A stretch of 64,000 nucleotides of DNA from positions 248,001 through 312,000 of the forward strand of contig NZ_VMRJ01000002.1 of the NCBI RefSeq assembly GCF_007713685.1, given 5' to 3'. Every line of letters begins with the position of its first letter. The first letter of the stretch is position 1. The position numbers were made by a program, and so were the translations under genes. The notes under the pieces are model-generated. The model saw nothing but the letters and a program-made list of their open reading frames with translations. It searched no databases and was not told the DNA's origin. This DNA is from Hymenobacter setariae. GTDB lineage: Bacteria; Bacteroidota; Bacteroidia; Cytophagales; Hymenobacteraceae. Below, piece after piece: positions 35,122-44,500 of the stretch.

Positions 35122-36144
35122 ATGGCATCACACGCTACGGCTGGCTTGCCGCCGCCCACCCCCTGGCAACGCCTCACTCGCATGCTCGACACCGAGCGCA
35201 CTACCATCCGCTACATCATTTTCTACGCCGTTCTCACGGGGCTTATCAGCCTGTCGCTGCCCCTAGGTACGCAGGCGGTATTTAACCTCGTTTCGACCGG
35301 GGCCGTGTTTAGCTCGACCTACATCTTAGTAGCCGTGGTAGTGGGTGGAGTGCTGCTGGGTGGCATCTTGCTGGTAGGCCAGATTACGCTGGTTGAGGCC
35401 ATCGAGCAGCGCATTTTTGCCAAGGCCGCCATTGAGTACGCCTACCGGTTGCCACGCATCAAGCCCGAGGCGCTAAAAGGGCTGGACGCCAAGGAATTGG
35501 TCAATCGCTTTTTTGATATTCTGACCGTGCAGAAGGGCCTCACCAAGCTGTTGGTAGACGTCATGTTCGCGGTGCTTCAGATTTTGATGGGCGTGATTGT
35601 GCTGTCGTTCTACCATCCCATTTTCATTGGGTTTGGCTTATTTACCATTCTGTCACTGGGGTTTGTGTATATGCTCAACTACCGGCGGGCCCTGCGCACC
35701 AGCATCGAAGAATCGGCTTATAAGTACGAGCTGGTGGCCTGGCTCGAAGAAGTGGCCGGCCGCCTCGACGAGGTGCGCAACGACGATGCCCAAGAGCACA
35801 AAACCTTGGCCCGCGCCGACGAGCTGACCTCCGAGTACCTACACGCCCGCAACGAGCACTTTCGCGTGCTCAAGTCTTACTATAACTATGGCATTGCCCT
35901 GCGCACCATCCTCACGGCGGGCCTGCTGATATCGGGCACGCTCTTCGTGGTATCGCGCCAAATGACCCTAGGGCAGTTTGTGGCCGCTGAAGTACTTATC
36001 GTGATGATTAGCGGCTCGATAGAAAAGTTGATGACTAGCATCAACACCATTTTTGACGTGCTGACGGCGGTGGAAAAAGTAGCTGCCGTGACCGACCTAC
36101 CCATGGACGAGCATAAGAATTCTATTGCCTTCGAGAATGCTTAA
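35122..36144 (+). CDS. ABC-exporter membrane domain protein lacking the ATPase domain
   Basis: A 340-residue protein equal to the transmembrane half of a type I secretion/peptide ABC exporter. Six transmembrane helices can be followed from about residue 28 to 310, together with the long cytoplasmic helices (AYRLPRIKPEALKGLDAKELVNRFFDILTVQ) and the region LMTSINTIFDVLTAVEKVAAVTDLP that normally leads into the nucleotide-binding domain. The protein ends 13 residues later, with no Walker A, signature or Walker B motif. The stop overlaps the HlyD start by 8 bases, so the short form is built into the operon and is not a sequencing break. An ATPase would have to come from elsewhere. It forms an operon with the HlyD and TolC genes. 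Confidence 0.85.
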   Translation: MASHATAGLPPPTPWQRLTRMLDTERTTIRYIIFYAVLTGLISLSLPLGTQAVFNLVSTGAVFSSTYILVAVVVGGVLLGGILLVGQITLVEAIEQRIFAKAAIEYAYRLPRIKPEALKGLDAKELVNRFFDILTVQKGLTKLLVDVMFAVLQILMGVIVLSFYHPIFIGFGLFTILSLGFVYMLNYRRALRTSIEESAYKYELVAWLEEVAGRLDEVRNDDAQEHKTLARADELTSEYLHARNEHFRVLKSYYNYGIALRTILTAGLLISGTLFVVSRQMTLGQFVAAEVLIVMISGSIEKLMTSINTIFDVLTAVEKVAAVTDLPMDEHKNSIAFENA

Positions 36145-37516
36145 TATTTCTAACCAGCACGTTATCGATGAAGTGTGGGAGCACGTGCCCCGGCAGTCGC
36201 GCCCCGAGTTGCTGCGCACCTACGCCAGCCGCAAGCTGGGCCGCCTCCTGATGGTCATCGGTATCGTATTCATTATCATTTTGTTCTTGCCCTGGCGCCA
36301 GACCATCGAGGGTTTTGGTACGCTCACGGCTCTCTCGCCCGAGGACCGGCCTCAAAATATTCAGAACCAGATAGCTGGCCGTATCGAGCACTGGAACGTG
36401 CGCGAAGGTCAGTTTGTGCGTAGAGGCGACACGCTGCTGATGCTGTCGGAGGTGAAAGATGAGTACTTCGACCCCAACCTCCCCCAGCGCTTGCGCGAGC
36501 AGCTGGCTGCCAAGCGGGGCAATGTAGCGGCCTACCAGGCCAAAATAAACGCTACCGACCAGCAGATTGCTGCCCTGCGCGCTACGCTGGAAGTGCAGCT
36601 CGAATCGGCTCGCAACAAAGTAGAGCAGGCGGAGAACTACCTCAACAGCGACCGTGCCGACCTAGTAGCCATTACCAATTTCTACGAAACGTCGCGCGCC
36701 CGGCTGCTACGTTACGAGGAAGGCTACAAAAACGGCTTGTTCTCGCTTACCGACATCGAAACGCGCCGCCTCAAGCTGCAAGAAGACCTAGCCAAGGTGA
36801 CCTCGCAGCGCAACAAGGTGAATAGCAGCATCCAGAACCTAGCCAACGCCCGCATCGAGCTAGCCAACCTGCGCGCCAAGTACGGCCAAGACCTAGCCAA
36901 AGCGAACTCCGACCGCAGCACGGCCGTGGCCAGCCGCGAGACCTATGAAGGCGAGGTAGCCGCCACCCGCAACAAAATTGCCAATGTGGCTGTGCGCCGC
37001 GACCTCTACGTGGTGCGTGCCCCCCAGACGGGCTACATCGTGCGGGCCCTCAAGGCCGGTATCGGCGAGACCATTAAAGAGGGCGAAAGCATTGCCACCT
37101 TGCAGCCCGAGGCCCCGGCCCTGGCCGCCGAAATCTACGTGCGGGCTATGGACGTACCTCTCATTCAGCGTGGGCGCACGGTGCGCTTGCAGTTTGAGGG
37201 CTTCCCGGCCATCCAGTTTTCGGGTTGGCCCTCGGCCGCGGTCGGTACGTTTGGCGGCGAAGTCACGGTGATAGACGTGGTGAATAGCCCCGGCGGCAAA
37301 TACCGCTTGCTGGTGCGCCCCACCCAGCCCCAGCGCGGCGACAAACCCTGGCCCAAACAACTGCGCCTAGGCTCGGGTGTGCAAGGCTGGGTTATCCTTG
37401 ACTCGGTGCCCGTGTGGTACGAAATCTGGCGGCAGCTCAACGGCTTCCCGCCCACCCTGAGCAAAGAACCCGAGGTAACTCCAACCAAATCTGATTCTGG
37501 CAAAGCCACCAAGTAG
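36137..37516 (+). CDS. HlyD family membrane fusion protein
   Basis: A 459-residue periplasmic adaptor starting at the ATG at 36137 (an in-frame codon at 36125 is an alternative). One N-terminal transmembrane helix (about residues 36-56, MVIGIVFIIILFLPW) is followed by a biotinyl-lipoyl half (IAGRIEHWNVREGQFVRRGDTLLML), a very long coiled-coil hairpin (about 115-290), the second lipoyl half (VVRAPQTGYIVRALKAGIGETIKEGESIATL) and a beta-barrel domain. The long hairpin is what a type I secretion adaptor needs to reach TolC. Translation is coupled to the ABC membrane protein, and tolC follows after 6 bases. Confidence 0.94.
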   Translation: MLNISNQHVIDEVWEHVPRQSRPELLRTYASRKLGRLLMVIGIVFIIILFLPWRQTIEGFGTLTALSPEDRPQNIQNQIAGRIEHWNVREGQFVRRGDTLLMLSEVKDEYFDPNLPQRLREQLAAKRGNVAAYQAKINATDQQIAALRATLEVQLESARNKVEQAENYLNSDRADLVAITNFYETSRARLLRYEEGYKNGLFSLTDIETRRLKLQEDLAKVTSQRNKVNSSIQNLANARIELANLRAKYGQDLAKANSDRSTAVASRETYEGEVAATRNKIANVAVRRDLYVVRAPQTGYIVRALKAGIGETIKEGESIATLQPEAPALAAEIYVRAMDVPLIQRGRTVRLQFEGFPAIQFSGWPSAAVGTFGGEVTVIDVVNSPGGKYRLLVRPTQPQRGDKPWPKQLRLGSGVQGWVILDSVPVWYEIWRQLNGFPPTLSKEPEVTPTKSDSGKATK

Positions 37517-37522
37517 CCGCTT

Positions 37523-39121
37523 ATGCCCTTGTTTTTCATTTTAGTAACTATTCTTCATCGGCTGGCCCGCGGTTGCGCGGACTTTGTAGTCCGCGTACGT
37601 TCGGTATGCTCGCTGGCGAACGCGGACTACAAAGTCCGCGCAACGGCCTTGCTGGTGCTCCTCGCTGGCCCTGCTTTGGCCCAAGACCCACAGCTGCCAG
37701 CTCGCCGCTCGGGCCTAGAGCGCGCGCCGCTCCAGACAATGCAGCTCGATGAAATTCGCCCGGCCGATACGGCCAAGGTTTTCTCGCTGCAAGACCTGGC
37801 CGAGCTAGTGTTTGCTAACCACCCCATTGTGAAGCAGGCGGCCCTGCTCAGCGAGGAGGGCCGCAGCCAAGTACTGCAAGCTCGCGGTGGCTTCGACCCT
37901 AAGCTAGAAGCCGACTTTCACCGCAAGCTGTTCGGTGGCACCGAGTACTACAATAACTGGGGCAACCAACTCAAAATCCCTATTCTGCCTGGTGGCATCG
38001 ATATTAAGGCGGGCTACGACCGCTATGTGGGCGTGTACACAAACCCCGAAACCCGCACACCCGTCAATGGGCTGGCTGGTATTGGCTTGTCGGTGCCCAT
38101 CGGGGCGGGGCTGTTTATTGACGCTCGACGCAGTACGCTGCGCCAGGCCAAGGCCCTGCTGACCGCTGCCGAGGCCGACCGTGTAAAGCAGATAAACGAG
38201 GTATGGCTGCAAGCCGCCAAAGACTACTGGAACTGGTACTACTCGTACCAGCAAATCCAGCTTATCCGCGAAGGCATTGCGCTGGCCAACCGCCGCTTTC
38301 AGGCCACGGCCCGCCGCGCCCAGATTGGCGACCAAGCTCCCATCGACTCGGTGGAGGCCCAAATCACAGTACAGGACCGCTTGGTGCAGTCGACCCAGTT
38401 GCAAGTAGAGCTGCAGAATGCCCGCCAAGTGCTTTCCAACCACCTCTGGAACAAGGACGGCCAACCCGTGGAACTGCCCGACTACGCTGCGCCCCAAATT
38501 CCGGTGCTCGACACGGTGAGCCGCGCTCAGTTTCAGCAGCTAGCTGAGCAGGCCGCGGCCAACCACCCCACGCTGCTGAAGCTAGGTGCCAAAATAGCCC
38601 AGTACCGCATCGAGGAGCGCTACCGCCGCGAAATGCTCAAGCCCAAGCTGAATGTGAGCGGTACGCTCATTAGCCAGGGTAATTTTTACCGAAGCGAAGT
38701 GCCTAGCTACTACAACTTTGGTATGGATAACTACAAGCTGGGCGTTGATTTCTCATTTCCGCTTTTCCTACGTGCCGAGCGCGGCAAGCTACAGTACGCC
38801 CGTATTCAGCTCAAGGAATTTGCCCTAGAGCAGCAGCAGAGCCGGCGTACCATCGCTACGCAGGTCAACAACGTGTACAACACGCTTAAGGCCTACGAGC
38901 AGCAGTTGGCTTTGCAGGCCCAAACTATCAAAAACCAGCGTACCCTTCTGCTTGCGGAACTGCAAAAATTTGAGCTAGGCGAGAGTACCATCTTCCTCAT
39001 CAACGCTCGCGAAACCAAACTCATCGACCTGCGCATCAAGCAAGAAAGCCTGCGCGCCGGCTACGAAAAGTCGCGGGCCGAGCTGTATTACTACGCCGGT
39101 ACTAGGTCGGTAGATAAGTAG
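37523..39121 (+). CDS. TolC family outer-membrane efflux protein with repeat-bearing signal region
   Basis: A 532-residue outer-membrane channel of the TolC family. Two long alpha-helical hairpins with repeated QVNNVYNTLKAYEQQLALQ-like segments, and the strand regions between them, are clear. It completes the export operon begun at 35122. The N terminus is odd: a short hydrophobic stretch (MPLFFILVTIL), then about 25 residues encoded by a perfect inverted repeat at 37572-37644, then a second hydrophobic segment TALLVLLAGPALAQ with a normal cleavage site. No other in-frame ATG exists before the cleavage site. It looks as if a palindromic element has been inserted in frame into the signal-peptide region. 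Confidence 0.92.
   Translation: MPLFFILVTILHRLARGCADFVVRVRSVCSLANADYKVRATALLVLLAGPALAQDPQLPARRSGLERAPLQTMQLDEIRPADTAKVFSLQDLAELVFANHPIVKQAALLSEEGRSQVLQARGGFDPKLEADFHRKLFGGTEYYNNWGNQLKIPILPGGIDIKAGYDRYVGVYTNPETRTPVNGLAGIGLSVPIGAGLFIDARRSTLRQAKALLTAAEADRVKQINEVWLQAAKDYWNWYYSYQQIQLIREGIALANRRFQATARRAQIGDQAPIDSVEAQITVQDRLVQSTQLQVELQNARQVLSNHLWNKDGQPVELPDYAAPQIPVLDTVSRAQFQQLAEQAAANHPTLLKLGAKIAQYRIEERYRREMLKPKLNVSGTLISQGNFYRSEVPSYYNFGMDNYKLGVDFSFPLFLRAERGKLQYARIQLKEFALEQQQSRRTIATQVNNVYNTLKAYEQQLALQAQTIKNQRTLLLAELQKFELGESTIFLINARETKLIDLRIKQESLRAGYEKSRAELYYYAGTRSVDK
37572..37644. repeat. Palindromic element inside the tolC coding sequence
   Basis: Two perfect 24-bp arms (37572-37595 and 37621-37644) with a 25-base centre. 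Each arm holds its own small palindrome, CGCGGAC-TTTGTA-GTCCGCG. The whole 73 bases are read in frame within the signal-peptide region of the TolC homologue. A shorter hairpin with the same GCGCGGACT core occurs at 50835-50862. Confidence 0.9.
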
Positions 39122-39131
39122 GTAAATAGTA

Positions 39132-39243
39132 AAAAGACCTGTCACGCTGAGCTCCGCGGGGCATCTTGGTTGGATGTACGAGGTTAGTATTCCTCACACA
39201 ATCCGCCAGGATGCTCTGCGGAGCTCAGCGTGACAGGTCTTTT
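39132..39243. repeat. Diverged member of the intergenic palindromic repeat family
   Basis: Perfect 26-bp outer arms (39132-39157 and 39218-39243; core CCTGTCACGCTGAGCTCCGC) continue imperfectly inward to GGCATCTTGG/CCAGGATGC. The core GTCACGCTGAGC ... GCATC is a variant of the repeats at 7194 and 46591. Located between the convergent tolC and dinB genes, where it may also terminate transcription. Confidence 0.85.
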
Positions 39244-39258
39244 AGGTAAGCTAGTAGC

Positions 39259-39750
39259 CTAGTTCTGCTGCTGTACTTGACCGCTCATTTCGCGGCAGTA
39301 GGTGATGAAGTCGGTATTGACGGGCTCTAGGCCGCCTTCGCGCATCTTGGTAGCCACTTGACCACGGTGGTAGCTGGCGTGCACCACGCAGTGCGTCAAG
39401 ATGTCGCTCACTTGGCTGTCGAAGGCATCGCCCTGTGAGTTGCTGTATTGGATGTGGCGGTGCAGCTCGGGGTCGTCGGCGTTGGCGCACAGCTCGGCAA
39501 AGCGCTGCGAGGTCTGCTCGTGCCAGTGGTGCAAGCCAGCTAGGTCGTGCTCCTGCCACACTTTCAGGGGGCTGGCCGCGCCCGATAGACGCGCAATCCA
39601 GATGGCCTGGGCATTGATAACGTGGCTGAAAATGCGCAGGGCAGCCGTTGGCAGCTCTTTGCCCGCGGCGGCCGATGAATCGAGGCGACGCAGCAGCGTT
39701 TCGTTTGCCCATACGTTGAATACGCCGAGCTTTTCGATGGTATTAACCAT
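39259..39750 (-). CDS. DinB family protein
   Basis: A 163-residue protein of the DinB/YfiT four-helix bundle family. Metal-binding histidines can be placed in the first helix pair (RIFSHVINAQAIWIARL) and in the late motif ILTHCVVHASYHRGQV, which is the family hallmark. The middle has HHWHEQTSQRFAEL. Family members are metal-dependent thiol-transferase-like enzymes or of unknown role; the exact reaction cannot be inferred. Single gene, with a candidate promoter at 39807-39814. Confidence 0.9.
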   Translation of the reverse strand: MVNTIEKLGVFNVWANETLLRRLDSSAAAGKELPTAALRIFSHVINAQAIWIARLSGAASPLKVWQEHDLAGLHHWHEQTSQRFAELCANADDPELHRHIQYSNSQGDAFDSQVSDILTHCVVHASYHRGQVATKMREGGLEPVNTDFITYCREMSGQVQQQN

Positions 39751-39806
39751 GAGAGTTCTAAGTTAGGGGGTTTGGAGTTTTGAGTGGGCAAAGCCGGCTC
39801 TCGCGC

Positions 39807-39814
39807 CAAAGCTA
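39807..39814 (-). promoter_or_regulatory. Candidate -7 element (TAGCTTTG) for the dinB-like gene
   Basis: Read on the minus strand it fits TAnnTTTG exactly and lies 56 bases upstream of the ATG at 39750. No clear -33. Confidence 0.4.
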
Positions 39815-39882
39815 GTTTACCCACGGCAGCCCATAGGTATAAGGCAAGTCAAAACGCTTGACGTGAAACCCAAAACTTGTTA

Positions 39883-40344
39883 TCAGCGTGGGTCTTGCCA
39901 CACTAGCAGCTCATTGGTTTTGCGCTTGTCGAAGTTGGCGCACTGGCCATCGCCCTTGCCCGTGATGCCGCCTTCGGGGTGGCACAGCACTTTGCCTTTG
40001 GTGTCGTACACGGTCGATTGCTGGTCGCAGCACGGGGCCGATTCGTAGTACACAGTTTGGTCCTCGTACTGGTAGCGCACAATGCGAATAACAGGATTAC
40101 GCTTGCGCGTGGCCAAAATATTCTGAATGCGCTGCCGCAGCCACAGCGGCCGGGCCGAACTATCGACGCGCATGTCGCGGGCGGGCACGGCATCGACCGT
40201 ATTGGTGCTAGTGGGGGCGGGGGTTTCCACATTGCGCACAAAGCCTTCGGATGGTGGTGTAGTGGGGGTATTCACCACGACATCTTGCTGGCAGGCACCT
40301 AGGAGCAGCGCCAGCGCGGTAAACGAGAGGAGCGAACGACGCAT
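39883..40344 (-). CDS. DUF6970 family lipoprotein
   Basis: A 153-residue lipoprotein starting at the ATG at 40344, which places a lipobox (ALLLGAC, Cys at residue 18). After a Thr/Pro-rich linker, the domain from about residue 60 to the end shows PLWLRQRIQNIL, the paired cysteines in YYESAPCCDQQSTVYD, and LCHPEGGITGKGDGQCANF ending in LLVWQDPR. This fits DUF6970, a small cysteine-containing family found on the outer side of Bacteroidota cells. The cysteines may form disulfides. Role unknown. Confidence 0.85.
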   Translation of the reverse strand: MRRSLLSFTALALLLGACQQDVVVNTPTTPPSEGFVRNVETPAPTSTNTVDAVPARDMRVDSSARPLWLRQRIQNILATRKRNPVIRIVRYQYEDQTVYYESAPCCDQQSTVYDTKGKVLCHPEGGITGKGDGQCANFDKRKTNELLVWQDPR

Positions 40345-40407
40345 AGCGGAAAAGGGTAGAAAAGCACGCATAAAAGTGCTTCACCTTACGCCAACCAGCC
40401 CGGAAAG

Positions 40408-40830
40408 TTAGCGCGGCAGCAGCGCCCACACCTTGGGTCCAAATACTAGCCCGCCCACTACCACGGCGCCTAGGGCTGCCAGCAGCACCGCCCCGGCGGC
40501 TACATCCTTGGCCTTGCCCGCCAGCGGGTGGTAGCCCGGCGACACGAGGTTGGTCAGTGTTTCGATGGCCGTGTTAAAAAGCTCAGCGGCCCACACGCTG
40601 GCTACCGACAGTCCTACCAGCGCCCATTCAGTCGGGCTTAGCTGGAAATAAGCCCCTAGACCTAGTACCAGCACCGTAGCAGCCGCGTGAAACTGTAAGT
40701 GCAGCTCAGAGCGCAGCGCCACCCACACGCCCCGCAAGGCGTGCCCAAAGCTGGCCGCCCGGCGCCTGAGCAGACTGCGCTGCTGGGCCGCGGGCGGTAC
40801 ATAGGTTTCGGGTTCTTCCTCCTCAAGCAT
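40408..40830 (-). CDS. dgkA: Diacylglycerol kinase family protein
   Basis: A 140-residue integral membrane lipid kinase of the DgkA/undecaprenol kinase type, starting at the ATG at 40830, which overlaps the GNAT stop by 8 bases. The N-terminal part RRRAASFGHALRGVW leads into three transmembrane helices. The active-site segment VWAAELFNTAIETLTNLV carries the conserved Glu and Asn residues, and AGKAKDVAAGAVLL is the second conserved block. In Gram-positive and Bacteroidota versions the substrate may be undecaprenol, which would tie it to envelope synthesis. Cotranscribed and translationally coupled with the GNAT gene. Confidence 0.9.
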   Translation of the reverse strand: MLEEEEPETYVPPAAQQRSLLRRRAASFGHALRGVWVALRSELHLQFHAAATVLVLGLGAYFQLSPTEWALVGLSVASVWAAELFNTAIETLTNLVSPGYHPLAGKAKDVAAGAVLLAALGAVVVGGLVFGPKVWALLPR

Positions 40831-41410
40831 AGTACTCCCGAAAAACACTTTGGCGCAGCCCTTCCCACTCGGGGCGGATGATGCTGAAAATAACCGTGTC
40901 GCGCCGGATGCCGCCCTGCGTGAGGCGGTGCCGCCGGAGCGTGCCTTCTTCAGTGGCACCCATGCGACGCATGGCCTGCTGCGACTGCTGGTTGCGGGCG
41001 TCGGTTTCGAGCTCGACTCGCTCGTAGCCTAGGTGGTCGAAGGCGTAGCTGAGCAGTAAGTGCTTAGCGGCCCGGTTGAGGCCACTGCCCTGAAACTCGC
41101 GCCCCAGCCAAGTGTAGCCAATACTGAGACGTTGGTCGGCGGGCACAATGTTGTAATAGCTGGTGCTGCCTACTAGCTGCCCCGTAGCCCGGTCAATGAT
41201 AGCAAACGCGTAGCGCCGGCCTGCTTCGCGGTCGAGCACCGCCGTGGCCAAGTAGTCGGCCAGGCTCACGGCATCATCGGCACGGCTAAGTGTGAACTGC
41301 CACACGGCCGGGTCGAAAGCCGCTGGTTTCAACGCTTCAAAATCGGCGGTGTCGAGCGGCCGCAGCCGCACACGGTTGTTTTCGAGCACAATAGACTGCG
41401 AGAAGTTCAT
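40823..41410 (-). CDS. GNAT family N-acetyltransferase (RimJ/RimL-like)
   Basis: A 195-residue acetyltransferase, started at the ATG at 41410; the frame is open 50 codons further upstream but that part lacks family similarity and crosses an inverted repeat. The RimJ/RimL-like pattern is clear: VRLRPLDTADFEALKP at the start, FAIIDRATGQLVGSTSYY, the acetyl-CoA-binding region SIGYTWLGREFQGSGLNRAAKHLLLSYAF, ERVELETDARNQQSQQAMRRMGATEEG, and the closing RDTVIFSIIRPEW. It probably acetylates an N-terminal or small-molecule amine. It overlaps the dgkA start. Confidence 0.92.
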   Translation of the reverse strand: MNFSQSIVLENNRVRLRPLDTADFEALKPAAFDPAVWQFTLSRADDAVSLADYLATAVLDREAGRRYAFAIIDRATGQLVGSTSYYNIVPADQRLSIGYTWLGREFQGSGLNRAAKHLLLSYAFDHLGYERVELETDARNQQSQQAMRRMGATEEGTLRRHRLTQGGIRRDTVIFSIIRPEWEGLRQSVFREYYA

Positions 41411-41437
41411 AGGCTTAAGAGCAACTGGTTTATGCAA

Positions 41438-41502
41438 ATATGCCAGCCGCAGCGGAGTAAACCGGGGTAAGCGGCTCACGCACTTCGCTGCGGCTGGCAT
41501 AT
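41438..41502. repeat. Inverted repeat with 17-bp arms upstream of the GNAT gene
   Basis: Perfect 17-bp arms ATATGCCAGCCGCAGCG (41438-41454) and its complement (41486-41502) around a 31-base centre. It falls between the GNAT start and the T9SS protein stop, so it may terminate transcription leaving the upstream gene. It differs in sequence from the other palindromic repeats in the window. Confidence 0.75.
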
Positions 41503-41570
41503 AGAGCAATAAAACCGGCTGGTGGCCGCCTAGGTAGCACCTTCGGCTTATGGGCCACACTACCAGTCAC

Positions 41571-44500
41571 CTAGGGCATTACCTCTACCCAGCCTTTGAG
41601 GGAGGGCTGGCAATAGCGCTCGTTCTCTAGCAAATAGTAATACAGGCCTGGGGCCTGGCCCTGGCCCCAGTCATTATGGTAGTCGGTGGTGCTGTACACC
41701 AGTCGGCCCCAGCGATTAAATACTTGTAAACGAGTGCCAGGCTCGGCTGGCCGCAGCTCCAGCATGTCGTTGAGGCCATCGCCATTAGGCGTGATAACGT
41801 TGGGCGGCAGGATGGTTCGCCGCAGCTCTACGCGCACTTGCCGCGTGAAAGTGCAGCCATTGGTGGTGACGGTCACGCCATACACGCCCGAGGTACTTAC
41901 GGGTAGGGTACTGGTAGTTTGGCCGCCATCCCAGCGGATGGTGCTGCCTGCCGCTGCGCGCACTTGCAGGTTTAGGTTGCCGTTGGTGCAGAGCGTCGTG
42001 TCGGCCGGGAAATGCGGCACTGCTACGGCGCGCACCAGTATGCTGTCGCGGGTGCTGCAGGCGCCGTTGCTCACCACCACGCGGTAAGTACCGGGCTGGC
42101 TGACAGCCAGGGTGCGGGTGGTGGCGCCAGTGCTCCAGCGGTAGCTGTAGCCCGCGCCGACCACGGCCTGCAGCGTCACAGTGCTGTTGGGGCATAGTAC
42201 GGCCGTGGTGGGCAGCGCCCGGCCCGGGATGCTTAGCACACGCACCAGCACGCTCGTCGAGTCAAGGGTGTTGCCGCCGCAGCCGCCCACCGCGGCGCGG
42301 CGGACGCGCAGCCACACGCGGTAGGTGCCGGGTGCTGCGTACAAGTGGCTAGGGGCAAACGTGGTATCGGCGGGGCTGCCATCGCCAAATGTCCAGCGGT
42401 AGCGCTGGGCATTGCGGCTGCCGTTGCCAAACTGCAGCCGGGCCGGCGCACAGGCCGAGTCGGGCCGAGTAATGCTGGCTAGCAGCGTAGGGGCATTGCC
42501 TCCTGCCGCTTCTTGGTTGATGCTGATGGTTAGGACATCGTACCCATTGGTGCGGTTGGTGGGGCTGTAGGCGTTGGAGGGCGCGGCGTAAGAGCGCGTG
42601 TTGTCGCAAATACTTTGGTAAAGTGTTCCGTTTCGGGTGAAGCGATGCGAGCCCGAGTGCGTGTGGTTGACGCCATTGGTGCCAAAGGGCGAGTAAAACA
42701 AGAGCCGCGACGCGCCTACATCCAGCGTCAAGGTATGGAAACCCGCATTTGTAGTAGAGCCGGCTAGCAGGCCACCAGTTACTGGCAAGCTAAGGAAATT
42801 GAAGCCCGCTAGATATAGATGACCACAGTCATCTACTTGGAAGGCCGAGATATCGATAACGGGCAGCCGCCCTACATAGCGCAGCTGGCTGAAGTCGGCC
42901 GTGAGCCCCGCCACAAAAGTGGATGGTAGTGTGGCAGTGCCCAGCTGCACGGCGCCGGCAGTAGCACTCGGAAAAGTGCCTATTGATGCCCCCGCAATTA
43001 TGGGAAGGCCGCTGGCATCTAGCGTTATTTTAGAAATGCTGCTTGAGCCGAATAGCACGCTGGCCTCAAGGGTGGTGCCCGTGGCCGACAAGCGCGTTAT
43101 AAAGCCCGTGTAGCCTGCTGTGAGGGATACTGGAAACGCCCGGGTTGTAACCGGAAAATCAGCGGAAACGGTAATGCCGGCCAGCACGGGTTCGCCCGCG
43201 GCTGTTAGGGTTAGGTCACGCGGATAGTCTATGTTATTGCCACCTAGCAGCGTGCTCCAACGCATACCTAGGGTGTTGCCAGTCAGGCAAGTCACGAAGG
43301 CATCCTGCCCACCCCGGAGCGTTTGCGAAAGAGTACCTCCCGTGGTTGGAAAATTAGCAGACAAGGTGCTGCCCGTCACGAGCACATCGCCGTTAGGATG
43401 CAGTACCAACTCGCCGATACTCATAGTGCGCTGGCTACCGACGATGAAGCTAGTATACGGTGCATCGTTGCTCGAGCCGCCTAGGTAGGTACTAGCCAGT
43501 ACGGCCGACCCAGCCGCATTGAAGCGAGTGACGGCCAAGTCGCCCTGGCCACCAGGCGTAGTAGATAGGCTGCCGCCCGTGACCGGAAAATTAGTAGAGT
43601 ATATGCCACTCAGCGCGTACAGCTCGCCCGCTGCATTTACACGCATCGCGATAACGCGGTCATCACCATTGCCACCTAGGAAGGTGGCGTAGAAAAGGTT
43701 AGTGCACTGCGGGTTGAATTTCTGGATAACCCCTTCATTACTACCCTTCGAAACTGTTTGGTAGGCCCCCGGCGAAGCCGGAAAGCCTGAGCCAAAAGAG
43801 TAACCCGAGCTATAGGCATTGCCAGCCGCGTCGTAGGTGGCTGCCATGGCAAGTTGGTCAGAAGTCGACCGGCTATAGGTGGCCACTACCACGGGGTCTA
43901 TAACGAGCGGGCGAGTGGTATCGTAGCCGGCAGGCAGCACAAAGCCCACGGTAGTGCCACGCAGAGTGTAGCGGCAGGGTACCGCCTGCCGGCCACCAGC
44001 CGCCGTGAGTTGGTAGGCTACCGGCCGCTGCTCGCGCACGCTGCCCACGCTGGTACGCACTAGCAAGCTGCCATCCTCAAGTAGCTGCAGGCCGCTCGCG
44101 CCGCGGTAACGCAGGCCGATGGCAGCCGGCGAGGCACCGGGCGCCAGCTCAAAATCGTACTCTAGCTGGCCGCTGGCTGTGCTGTGGCAGCGCAGGCTGG
44201 TGCCTGGGTAGAGGCCAGCATAGCGAACTTCATTGTACAGTGGCACGTGGCCGGCCCAGTGGTGCGGGTCATTGCCTATAAAGTAGTTGTGGTAAGCTGT
44301 TTGCAGCTGCTCGCCAGCTGGCTCAACGGCCTGGGCGCCCACAAAATCCACGAATACGGCGTGGTGATGCAGCGTCAGGCTGGCGCCGGTGGCTGGGTCG
44401 CGCTCAAGTACCTCATGCAAACGCTGTTGGTCGGCGGCCAGCAGCCAGTCATACACCAGCCCGGTAGAAGTCAGAAATGCCGTACCGCCCGGCAGGTTGG

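Noticed and set aside
40831..40959. Upstream extension of the dgkA frame
   Set aside because: It overlaps the GNAT coding region. The ATG at 40830 overlaps the GNAT stop by 8 bases as expected for coupled genes.
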